64,000 nt of DNA from Nereocystis luetkeana (taxonomy: Eukaryota; Sar; Phaeophyceae; Laminariales; Laminariaceae): assembly GCA_031213475.1 (NCBI GenBank), contig JARUPZ010000004.1:1723501-1787500 (forward strand), given 5' to 3'. This document shows, one piece after another, positions 24,786 through 35,746 of the stretch (positions are counted from its first letter, which is position 1; every line of letters begins with the position of its first letter). The notes beneath the pieces were generated by a model, which did not search any database, was not told where the DNA came from, and worked only from the letters and a program-made list of their open reading frames with translations. The position numbers and the translations under genes were made by a program.

Positions 24786-24862
24786 GAAGTAGAATATGAC
24801 CATACTACTAGTGCTACCAACTGGTGCAGCTGGCTCGAACGTGGTCTTCCCTTGTCTTCTCT

Positions 24863-24892
<30 letters not shown>
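24786..24892 (+). mobile_element. LINE 3' UTR with T-run
   Basis: Follows the ORF end; the first 60 bases resemble 25,105-25,160 after the second LINE copy. A homopolymer T run fills 24,868-24,892. Confidence 0.6.
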
Positions 24893-24893
<1 letters not shown>

Positions 24894-24957
24894 TTTTCTT
24901 GCGCTGACTCTCCGTGATTTTCATTTTATTTTTTCTCTTCCTCTTCCTTTTCTGATT

Positions 24958-25190
24958 GATAAGCCGTACTCAAGGAGCCGTGTGGCGTGGTTGGAAGACG
25001 AACCTGCTCTGCTCGGCTCGTATTGTCTGACGCCAAGGAGCTGGGCAGAGTTGACGAACGCAGGGCGGAGACGGCAGTCTGGGTAGCAAGGTACCAGGCG
25101 GATTAGCAGGGAGAACCTGGCTATACTACTCGTACCACAAGCTGCTGCCGCCACCTGGAAGGTGCTTTGGGCTTTGGTCTGCCTCTTATT
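24958..25190 (+). mobile_element. second LINE 3' end, same subfamily
   Basis: Encodes a degraded C-terminus ending VDERRAETAVWVARYQAD and a stop, aligning with VDESRKEMADRVARHQVD of the copy just upstream, followed by a related UTR. It lies in the same orientation, so the two form a head-to-tail pair of truncated insertions. Confidence 0.65.
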
Positions 25191-25344
25191 TCCCCTTCGT
25201 TATTTTTCCTTGTTACTTTCTCCTTGGTTCTTTGTCTTACTCTGTTCACAAGCAGTGGTGTTTTTTTGTTATTTCTTCTTTTTTCCAGCTCGTTCTTTTT
25301 CAAGTGTTGGCCACCTCGCCTGCGGGGGGGGGGGCACGACAGAT

Positions 25345-25690
25345 TGTTTCTCTTAGATTTTGCTTTCATTTTTCTTCTTTTTCTTTTTCGATTTATTTGT
25401 CTACCTTGTTTTTGTTTTCTCTTTGATTGTTTCTTTTCGTTTCACTATTTCATAGATTGCGTATGTCGTGCCTGTCGTATCTAGTACCTGGTATGATGAC
25501 ATGGCTTTGCATTGCCCACTGCAGTTCACACTGCATACGTGGCAACGTAGTATCTCTGTGGCGTAGCTTTGTGACCACAGAACTTGTATCTCTTCTAGGA
25601 TTGAAGAATCGGCACGGACACTGGTTGTGCTGGATGTCGACGGGTAGAAAGAACGGTTTAATGTGAAGAACACACACACACACACACTAA
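25345..25690 (+). repeat. dispersed repeat B, longest copy
   Basis: Runs from GATTGTTTCTCTTAG through the TGTCGTGCCTGTCGTATCTA landmark to AATGTGAAGAACACACAC. It contains an (AC)n tract at 25,669-25,686. Confidence 0.6.
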
Positions 25691-26039
25691 AAGAACTTTT
25701 GCACTCGTCGTTTTTGTTCGAAAGTACATGGTATACTCGTAGAATAATAAGTAAATAATGCCATGGATTTGTCCCTGGCGTTATTTAGTTGCATGTGACA
25801 TACATGATGGTATACCACAGCTTGCCGTGCATTTCCCTGACGGACTGGAATGATACTACTACTGCCGTGCGCCCTCTTTCGGACTTACTTATGTGTACTG
25901 GTTTTCTCCCATCGAGATGCGCTTTGTTACAGCCTGTTAGTTCTATGATCACAGGCAGGGTTTCAGTGAAGTGACCTAATAATAATGTAAGAACACCATT
26001 CCTTATCATCATCATCACCACCCGTGTCCGTGCCGATTC

Positions 26040-26160
26040 TTCAATCTTAGATAGTGGTGCTGTTTCTTTGGTTCGTGTCTGCCTTATATAATATGTATGT
26101 CGGGCCTGTCATATCCAGCGTGATGGCATGGCCTTGCGTTGATACCGCGCACTGCAGCCA
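26040..26160 (+). repeat. dispersed repeat B, partial copy
   Basis: Shows diverged TATGTCGGGCCTGTCATATC and GCATGGCCTTGCGTTGAT, matching the core of the other copies. Confidence 0.5.
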
Positions 26161-26239
26161 TCGGGTGCTGATACGTGCTGCTGACGGGCGTAGGTACGGA
26201 CGTATCACGCTGACTCGTGGCGAGCATCAACAGAAGAAG

Positions 26240-26335
26240 TGGCAGCAGCCAAGCTAACATCGCCGATGTTGTGGTGTGGCGACGAGGGTGATAGCAGCCA
26301 AGCCAGCATGGCTGATGTTGTGGTGTGACATCGTG
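26240..26335 (+). repeat. two tandem units of about 50 bp
   Basis: GCAGCCAAGCTAACATCGCC / GCAGCCAAGCCAGCATGGCT, each followed by GATGTTGTGGTGTG. Confidence 0.6.
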
Positions 26336-26616
26336 TCGTATATATAATATGTCGTGTTGTGGCGTGAGTTGGTGTGATACTCGCACAGGAAGGAGTGTAC
26401 GGCGGGACTTTCTAATACTTTTCCGATTCGTGCAATTCATCGAGAACACGAGTAAAAGAGAGATAATATTCCAAACGTTTACGTCGTATTCAGATACGTA
26501 TCGTAGTTCTTGTTGCAGTAGTATGTATGTGCCTGATATTTACGTCACGCGAGACCCTCATGCTCTTTTTTCAAGTCCATTATCAGTACTGTACCAATTA
26601 ATTACCTCTTTTGGAA

Positions 26617-26757
26617 ATGGCGCGTACAGACTACGAGTACTACTACTCGCAGCTAGCTGAACTCTCCTCGCTTACCCACCGTATGCGACGGGCTCTAGGC
26701 CCCGGAGCAGGAGCAGGGCAAAATAAAAGTGGTAGGAGGAGGGAAATAAGAAGATGA
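26617..26757 (+). CDS. unrecognised short open frame
   Basis: 46 codons starting MARTDYEYYYSQLAELSSLT in a good context (aaATGG), with a possible donor (gtaggagg) near 26,732. No repeats in it and no family match; it could be a first exon or chance. Confidence 0.18.
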   Translation: MARTDYEYYYSQLAELSSLTHRMRRALGPGAGAGQNKSGRRREIRR

Positions 26758-28286
26758 ACTTTACTCCTGTTTGACGATGACGAAGGTCTCACCTATTATA
26801 AGTACTGCTCCCGAGCATAGCTATTAGCTTGTTTCGTTGTTGTTTGGCGCGGCGGCCGCGTACTTTTTGTACCTGGCTGAAGGCTAGACTACGAAGTACT
26901 ACTATTAATACTGCTGTACGAATCAAACCGATCACAGCACGATTGGTCGAGCAGCGGCAATCATCGCTCGCGCAAGGGCAGCGGGAAAACGCTTCGTCAA
27001 CTCTATTTTCAAGTGGAATATTTTTGGTAAAATGTATATTTGTACTACAGCAGTAAGTAAGTGGTGCTGCAAGAAAAAAAGAGGTAGCGCAACACAAAGC
27101 AATGGTCACCTACAGACGATTTCTTTCGAAACGGCTACGCCCATGCAGTATGCATCAGGTCGAAGCCCTCACAGAGGCTCCGCCCCTCTCTCCATCGATC
27201 CCTTGCTCCCTCCCACCCGCCCTGCCTCCCTCGATCCCTGCCGGCAGCACCCCCATCCTTGCTTTCTTGTATCCTACCTGGTATCTGTGATAGGCACTCT
27301 GTGACCCCTAAAATGATACCTGGTATATATCTGCGGTCCTAAACCGAAATTGTAGCCACGAGAGTACACTTAACTTCCCGTCATCAGATTGCGCCGTCCG
27401 TATTTTTTTTTTTGGATGTAATCGTAGAGCCCGATACACGGGTGCCCCCACCTCCCCCTTTTTTTTAGAGTTGAAGCCCTCGCACACAACACACAGCACA
27501 CAACCACCGCACATAACCAACCCCGACAGACAGCGCACACTACACACCAGCAACGGCTATAATAATTGCTGCTGTGGGCGAGCCTTCGTGGGGGTTGCGC
27601 GTGGCTGTGTCACCCGAGGATTTCTGCGGTAATTGCCGTCCGTAATTAATTTTAAATTAATTTCTGATTCGCCGTAGGTACACGTCCTTAATTATGATTA
27701 TTATTATTCCTCTTGCCATCTGACAATGTGCAGCATGATCTTCAACATGGATCACTCATAACTTTCCCGAAAGAAGAAAACCTCGGAAAAAAAAAGAAAC
27801 CCATGCACCAAGTCTACCTCCCTTCCGTGCCAACTTTCAGCTTGTCTACTCTTTTCACCTCCCGTAACTGCCATCACTGGTCCTAAAGGGCTAAACTATA
27901 GAAAACTTCAACGTTGCACTTGGTATTCGAACCCGTCCTGTTTGTCAATTCACCACTAACTAACTGCTGTATTCGTTGCTGTGCTTTGGCATGTATGTAC
28001 AGGCCAGCCCTCTTTCCCAAAACAACACCGAAAAAACATGATCCAGATGGATCCTGATTCATTACGAGAACGGTACCTGGTACATACATATAGGTACGAA
28101 GTATACCTGGTGCTACATACGAAAAGAGTGGTACGTATTGTATTTAAAATATATACGGGTACTCCATACTTTTACCATACATACGCACGGCTGTTGCACA
28201 GCCTATACTTTTTTTTTAAAGAAAGGCGAAATGACATAATACCTGGTAAGGGAACATGATAGAAACACAAAGTGGTACTATAACGT
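26758..28286. other. no gene seen
   Basis: AT-rich; carries four TACCTGGTA palindromes (27,275, 27,317, 28,074, 28,240). Confidence 0.4.
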
Positions 28287-30590
28287 GCGGTAAGACCTAT
28301 AATAGGCTACGCCAATGGGACAGCGAATTTTCAATAAAAAGTTTGAATTCCCAAGATATCCGCTTAAGGCCACGTAAAAAAAAAAAGTTGACCTAGGTCA
28401 ATGGAAGCGCAAAGTTCAAAAGTTTTTTTCAAATATATTGCTTTTAAATACTACCGAAAAATTTCTCGTACCGCCGCTGTGGGGAAAAAAGAAAAAAATT
28501 GTTTGATTTGCTTATTTTTTTTTCCCCCTACGGCTGCAGGCTGCGCAATTAGTTTTTTCTGGTTGCAAATTGTCAACACGGTGATAGAAACCAGCTCGTG
28601 CGACGATCGACGCTCGATCTCGACATAGACTCAGCCCACTGCCAACACGCTCGGTATCTCGCAAGGCCAACGAATGTAGATGACGCGAGAGCTTGCCGAC
28701 GGCGTCCTACGGTATCCTCCCAAACCTGAAAAAAAGTCTATTTTTTTACATTCGAGACGGATGGAGAAGTTTCGTTTTCTGTTTTGTGCAAGCCAGCGGC
28801 CAACTATTTTTTTCATTAGACGCCTGGTCAGCTCCCGCCACATGACACCGGCCATGGTGTGAAGACGGTGACCCTAGGGTGGGTCGGAGCTCCTAACGAG
28901 CGCACGCCGTTCCGAATTCATGACGCGATCGTTGGTTTTGTTGATCGATGTCTGTCGAGGACTTGGAATCTTGCCGCTTTGAATCAAAGACCGGCCTGAG
29001 TTTTTCTCAAGCAGATTTGCTTTTTTCGGGCTATCTATGCCAACAGAAACGCGAAGTTCAAAAGTTTTTTCAACTATATCGCTTTATTTAAAAAAACAGA
29101 TGAAAATTTTCTCGTACCGCCGCTGAGGGGAAAAAAGAGAAAAATGTTTGGTTTTTTCTTTTTTTTTTCCCCCAACGGCTGCAGGCGGCGCAATTTAGGT
29201 TTTCCTGGTCGCAAATTGTCAACACGGTGATCGAAACCAGCTCGTGCGACGATCGACGCTCGATCTCGATATAGACTCAGCCCACGGCCAACCCACTCGG
29301 TATCTGGCAGGCCCAACGAGTATGGATGACGGCCTCGAAGATATCAGGTAGATTTATGGTCTAGGGGGCGAGAGCTTGCCGACGGCGTCCTACGGTATCC
29401 TCCCAAACCTGAAAAAAGTCTATTTCTTTACATTACATTCGAGACGGATGGAGAAGTTTTGTCTTCTGTTTTGTGCAAACCAGCGGCCAACTATTTTTTT
29501 ATCACACGCCTGGTCAGCTCCCGCCACATGACACCGGCCATGGTGTGAAGACGGTGACTCCAGGGTGGGTCGGAGCCCCTAACGAGCGCACTCCGTTCAG
29601 AATTCATGACGCAATCCTTGGTTTTGTTGATCGATGTCTGTCGAGGACTCAGAATTTCGCCGCTTCGGACGAAAGATCGGCCTGAGTTTTTCTCAAGCCG
29701 ATGTTGGCCCAACATCGGCCCCAGATTTGCTGTTTTTGGGCTTTTCCAAAAGTTAGGAACTTTTTTTTTTTTAGGTGGCCCATAGGAAGCGTGTTCTGAT
29801 TTTGTTTGGCGGGTATCTTTGAAATTCAAACTTTTTATTCCAACTTCGCTGTACCATTGGCACAGGTCTTAAGTTCCTAACTTTTGGAAAAGCCCGAGAA
29901 AAGCAAATCTGGGGCCGACGTTGGGCCAACATCGGCTTGAGAAAAACTCAGGCCGATCTTTGGTTCGAAGCGGCGAGATTCCAAGTCCTCGACAGACATC
30001 GATCAACAAAACCAACAAATTGCGCCATGAATGCTGAACAGAGTGCGCGCTCGCTAGGGGCTGCAACCCACCCTATAGGGTTACCGTCTTCACACCACGG
30101 TCGGTGTCATGCGGCGGGAGCTGACCAGGCGTATCGTACTAAAACATTTAGCCGCTGGTTTGCACAAAACAGAAGCCAAAACTTCTACATCCGTCTCGAA
30201 TGCCATATATATATATTTTTTTTTTTTTCAGGTTTGAGAGGATACCGTAGGACGCCGCCGGCAAGCTCTCACCCCCTAGACCATGGATCCACCTGATAAT
30301 TTCGAGGCCGCCATCTGTATTCGTTGGCCTTGCCAGATACCGAGTGGGTTGCCGGTGGGCTGGGTCTTTGTCGAGATCGAGCGTCGATCGTCGCGCGAGC
30401 TGGTTTCGATCACCGTGTTGACAATTTGCAAGCAACAAAAACAAATGCGCCGCCTGCAGCTGTTGGGGTGAAAAAATAAAACAATGAAACACTTTTCTCT
30501 TTTTTTCCCACAGCCGCGATACGAGATTTTTTTCCTCTGTTTTGTAAAAGCAATACATTTTTATAAAAAAAAAAGCACTAAGTCGGGTTT
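28287..30590. mobile_element. foldback-type element with 0.7 kb arms
   Basis: Three copies of a roughly 0.65-0.7 kb arm: 28,400-29,030 and 29,045-29,760 in direct order, then 29,869-30,590 inverted. Shared landmarks are GCGACGATCGACGCTCGATC, GCTCCCGCCACATGACACCG and TTGTTGATCGATGTCTGTCG. A 100-base spacer (29,770-29,868) between the inverted arms is itself repeated, inverted, at 28,287-28,375. The arms carry no convincing gene. The form resembles foldback transposons or a large non-autonomous element with long inverted ends; the family is unknown. Confidence 0.75.
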
Positions 30591-31981
30591 CCATTCATTG
30601 GGGATAGGTCCAATACCTAAGATTAGTACAGTAGAAATCGCTTCACCCCAAAACATTTTTTTCTGTCTTCTTGCAAGTGGTCTCGGAATATATGACGTTG
30701 CAACATGTTGAAATGTTTTCGGACCAAGTATACTTTACAAGTGCCGGTACTAATATCAGTAGGTCATGAGATAAGCAATAAGAAGGTCTTTTCCAAGACG
30801 AAAAGCGCATCCTCATCAGCATCGATTAAAATTTTGTTTGCCAACCCTATTCTCAAGTGAAACATAATCACATTTTTTTTTGCTGTGCTGCAAAAGGCAG
30901 CAGCTATAACAGTCCCCGCAGAAACGAGGTGACATATACACCGCCTCCTTCGAACAAACATGAACTTGACTACTACAGTAGTATGCAAAAACGCCTACTA
31001 CTACATGGGAAATAAACTAAATATATTTTTTGCAAATACTCTGCAACATGTATGTATGTATGTTTGTGTCGAAACCTTTTTTTGGCGAACGTTTTCAACC
31101 ATACGTACATCAGCGACAGAACAGCCGCAATTGCAGAGGCACGACACCTACCTGCGTAGGTTCATTTTGCACCGGAAGGCATGTTTTCCATGTTCCCCTA
31201 TTCAACTTGCGACATCCCTGGTGTTTCTAGTCAACCACATATCGATGGTGAGCCTTGCACGACCAGTAACGTATAAAACGCAAGGCTGTGACGACCGCTG
31301 TGCCCCGCTTAGATAAGAAACCACTGTCGCCGCCAAACCTCGAAAACATGATTGCACCAAGTTTCAGGTTTGTCTGGGTATGGTGGTGTCGCTGACACCC
31401 CAGGTCGTCTCGCTCTGATTCTTCAGCTATTCTGCAATTGGCTGGGTTCTAGGGCGATCCGCGCGTTTGGATAATATGCCTACGAAGAACACAAGTGAAG
31501 AGGGGACCCTAGTTGCATTTTCCCGCAACCGAGAAACGCGAAAAGCGAACAGAATGCTTCCGTTGTCGGAGCAATAACACAAAAACAACGCACCGAAGAA
31601 AAAGTGGTGGTCTAGGAAGGTGGAGTTCGTTTGTTATCTTACGGCGCGTTACGAAAAGCAAAGGGCTACTTCAAAGCTACTTGCCAATTTATTCGAAATA
31701 TTTTTGGGTTTCGTAGAGCAGGTCGGAGGCTACAGAGCCCGAAAAAATCTCTCAAAAGCCAATTATTATTAAATGTAAGGGCAGAGTGTGCATACAGCCG
31801 GTTGTTGCAGGCTTCAGAAACAAAATGGTTTTGATTATAAGTTAGGGATGCCTGGCGGAGGGGGGGGGGGGGTACTAATTTGTTGCTTCCCTTATTCATT
31901 TGACCATTGATCATGCATCCTTTTCGAGAAGGAGCACGGTTCTTACCCCCAAAAGAAACACCTCCAACAATTGGGCGGTCA

Positions 31982-32245
31982 TTATGTTGTTTCCATATAT
32001 ATGTTACATAGACACGTTTTGACAATCTTATCCACTTTCTGTTTGACCCCCTGTGGCAACCACCTATCCCCTAGGATCGCGACCGTTTTCTCGCTGTGGT
32101 CCGGTGCATCAAACTCCTCCATGCCACATTTGTATATCTCCCTCGTCTCTACTCTTCTAACATATATATCCCGTTCCTCCTTGACCATTATACATTCTCC
32201 TACTATGTGATTTCTACTCTCTATTGCTTTGCCACACTGACACAT
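31982..32245 (-). mobile_element. fragment of LINE reverse transcriptase C-terminus (zinc-finger part)
   Basis: An 87-codon frame starting MCQCGKAIESRNHIVGEC, which has the C-x-C-G...H...C spacing of the zf-RVT module found at the end of many non-LTR retrotransposon ORFs, followed by EEFDAPDHSEKTVAILGDRW. No upstream homology is seen beyond an in-frame stop, so only a remnant survives. It is a different family from the LLYGCVTW copies. Confidence 0.55.
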
Positions 32246-32307
32246 CTATGCATCTGGTTCCCCCTCCTCCCGGCTACTGGTACGCCTCTTTCTTTTCCTT
32301 CTGGCGC

Positions 32308-32336
32308 GGGGGGGGGGGGGGGGGGGGGGGGGGGGG
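32308..32336 (+). repeat. homopolymer of 29 G
   Basis: Uninterrupted G run. Its exact length could be an assembly or sequencing artefact. Confidence 0.85.
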
Positions 32337-33623
32337 CTTCCAAGCCGGGCGTTTAATTGTGAGCCCTGTGGTGCGTAGGGGTTTTCAAAGCCACTGAAGT
32401 TGTGTCGGGGACATGGTAGGACCGAAACTAATCTGGCCCAACGTTCCCTGCTCGTACATTACTGGGAAATATGCGTGTCCTACTACTATGTGTGGCATAC
32501 CACAGCCATGTGCCTGATATGTGTAACCCATGTTGCTACATACGCACACCACACTATTCACAGTATATTATAGCCGATCAGCTGATGTAAGCTTGGTTGC
32601 TTCTATTGGGAAAAATTATTGTGCATTCTCTTCAGCATACCGACTCCCGACTTTCACGTTCATTCTCCTGGGAATAGCACGCCCCGTTCGTCAGTGCTCG
32701 GTTTCTTGGTAAATACCAGTTCCCCGTAGATGATAGTGCAGGCGTCCTGTAGTCTAAACGCGTATATATGACGTAGTTCTAGTCGCAGCTAGAATCAGTT
32801 TGCAGTATGTATCGGTGTAGTACAGCAGTAACAACAGCGGCGGTAGCGGTCGGTCAGCCCTCTGGCAAAAAAACGAACATCAGGCTCAGCCAAAAGTATG
32901 TCTTTAGGCTGAGCCAGGAACCCCAATTTTATCATTTCGCAAGGCGTAGCTTGATTCGGGACCACGTGTTCCTGTCGTGAAGCGCGTGTTTGCTAAGCTG
33001 TTTGTTACTACGCACCAACCTCATTACGACGCTCGTACCCTACATGAGGCAATATATAACCCGCTGTTTACAAAACGCAATCGACGTAACATACAAGCTT
33101 GAAAAATTAGTTTCGACGGCATTCTCGATCTCACAGCAGGGTCTTTTTCTGCAGTCTTTGAATACTTAATTCGAAGCAATGACGGAGATTCCGGCTGGAC
33201 ACAGCGCCAAAACCTTTATCGGAGTTATTTCTGTGTTGCCGAAATGCAATGCTTCTGTCGGTTTTGCGTGTTCGATTGTGATCTGTGACTTGGTCGTGAT
33301 TCGCAAAATCGCTGTAGGTATCCTTTGTTTCGTGTGTTTTCGGTCTGACGATCGCGATATCTGGCTTGGCCCACCCTAAACATGGGCCCCTCTGATTTCG
33401 ACGTCCGTGTAGAATGGTAACTGGATTCGGTCGTACTTAATTTTCTTTATCGATGTGTTTGCACCGATCGGTGCGGTATTCGGTATCACCACAAAATCAA
33501 GCAAAAAGTGATCAGGAAATAAATGTAAATGCTATGCCAATCCCCTTCCCACGCAATCCGCTATCCATTCACCGCCCACGTAGAACCGAAGGTGCTCTGA
33601 ACGAAAAACGCGACTGCTGCACC

Positions 33624-35704
33624 ATGGCAGCGCTCCTTCTCCAGCTGGTGACGACGGCGCTGACGCTCGTTTCCTGCATGGCCACGAGGGGACTCTCTTC
33701 CTCGAACCCTGAGGCATCAGCCGTGAACCAAGGAACAACGAATGTGTTGTGCGTCCCCTGTGAAAACTTGTTCCGCAAGCTTGAGAGAGTCGAGGATAAT
33801 GGAAAGCTGAGCCGAGTCGTCAAGGTTCAGTTGCGTGGTGAGCCTAAGAGCGGCACGGGGATCATGTTTGACTGGGCAACTGCAGCGATGGTGCGAATGT
33901 GCGACCATCTACAACTATTATTTGGTGAGGAAGTGTGAAAAATTTTATGCGATACAGGACGCAAGCCTGTCGTTAAAAGAGTATCGAAGCGGAGTGACTG
34001 TACCGGTTGCCCCGGTCGCCAGGAGACGGCGGGCGCGTCGCCTTGTCTGGCCACCAGGTGACCGCATTCTCTTTCTCTTCCAAAGCATAGTGGCTCGTTC
34101 TCCGAAACCCGGAAATTGGTGTCAACTGCGTTCCAAAAAGGTTTTCGCCTACTACTACTGTTCAACTCGCTTGTAGTGAAACGGAGACAACTCGTTATGC
34201 CCCGGGGTTTCGTCGTCATTTGCCGTCACCTGCGGTTACATCAATCAACTGACCATTTATTTCTGGTGAGGTCATTTGATAAGCTGCGGTCACTCCCCAG
34301 CTTTGTTTTAGGAGTTGGGCAGGCCGTGGTTTGCGTCGGTCGCAACGAGTGCTCGCAGTCTAGTTGACCCTAGAACAACACGGGTAGGTGTCGCAATCCT
34401 TACATACGACACCGGTATTGCACAGAAAAGGCAAGCTTATACACGGCACACCGCGCCACGTTGACGGCACACGTTTTAGTCTGGCGGGGGCCTGCCACGG
34501 GTATTGTGCACCAAGTATTGAAGGTATCGTGAACACATCCGGTCGCGTCAGCTGCTTCTGCCACGCCTCAAGGAAGGGCGAGCGAACTGGAATAGTTTAG
34601 TAACTTGAAAGCAAACGAACAGTCATAATAAGCCATATATATCAGGCATTTTCGGCGGCCAGGCTAGAGGGTGTTGATTTTTTTTTTCATGAGCTATCTA
34701 TCGTTTGCTGCGCGCGCACAAAACACCTTAGTATGTATGACGAATTATACCTCTTAGTTTTGGTATGGCCCCCTCAGTATGCAGGGATACCGAACGGAAT
34801 CAGAAAGTACGTATTGGCCACCCTTTGGTAGTAGTGCTCATTCTTTTCGGAGAGTGGTTTTTCTATAATTTCCAAAGTTGGGAAATAATTGGAGATATGT
34901 ATCAATATACGGAGGGCGTTCTGTCACTATTCTTAAGATTATCCAGAAGCAAAAACAACAAGTAAGTTCGCTAAATTTCACGTACTTTGGAATGAAAAAA
35001 ATGAGGAATATATGACAAAAAATGAAAAATTGCGCGAAACAAATAATGTCGAAATTTATGGGGAAAAATCCCTCCGATAAGAATTGCCCCAAGACAATTT
35101 TCAACTTTCGTTTTTTTTGTCAGTTCTGCTCCAGTATGTTGTTCGTGAACGTACGGACGTATTTCTACTATACGTGCTGAAGTTTTCGGCTCGATGTGTG
35201 CGATCTTGGTCGGTGAGCAGGTGCGAGCAGCTGTGTGGTGAATGCCATCGATGGGCCAGTAAAACCTGGCCACGCGACACATGTTCCCGTCATCCAAAGG
35301 ATGGTCTTCGAGCCGGCGTTAGGCGTCGGTGATGCGCGGTGTTCATGCCGAACGATCGAAAGGTACAAATTTATTCGTGTGGCGAATTAGGATATGCAGC
35401 GACCATGCCGGGCATTGGGGTGTCTGTGAGTCCTGTGGCCCGTGCCACAAACAATCCGATGCGAGGTTAGGGTACGGCGGGGGGGTTGCTAGGGGCAGCA
35501 CAACATGTTTTCCGGGGCTCCTCACATGAAGCGCTCTACATATCACCCGACAAACGACCTTGGCAAAATTCTAAGGCTCAAGACCGATCCACAATCCCAT
35601 GGGCTCACCCTAATGTCGTAGATTCAACGTTGGATCCCGCAGATACTGTACCTGTATCACTCCTGGTCAATGGCAAATGCTTGGGCTCACACAAACGCGC
35701 AACC

Positions 35705-35746
<42 letters not shown>

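Larger units (their letters stand above)
30591..33623. other. no gene seen apart from a LINE remnant
   Basis: Includes the zf-RVT remnant, the G29 run and a small inverted repeat at about 32,882-32,921 (GGCTCAGCC / GGCTGAGCC). The last few hundred bases should hold the sulfotransferase promoter; no clear core element was identified. Confidence 0.4.

Noticed and set aside
31513-31716. CFRCRSNNTKTTH, possible zinc knuckle
   Set aside because: The spacing is incomplete and nothing nearby supports a transposon or host zinc-finger protein.
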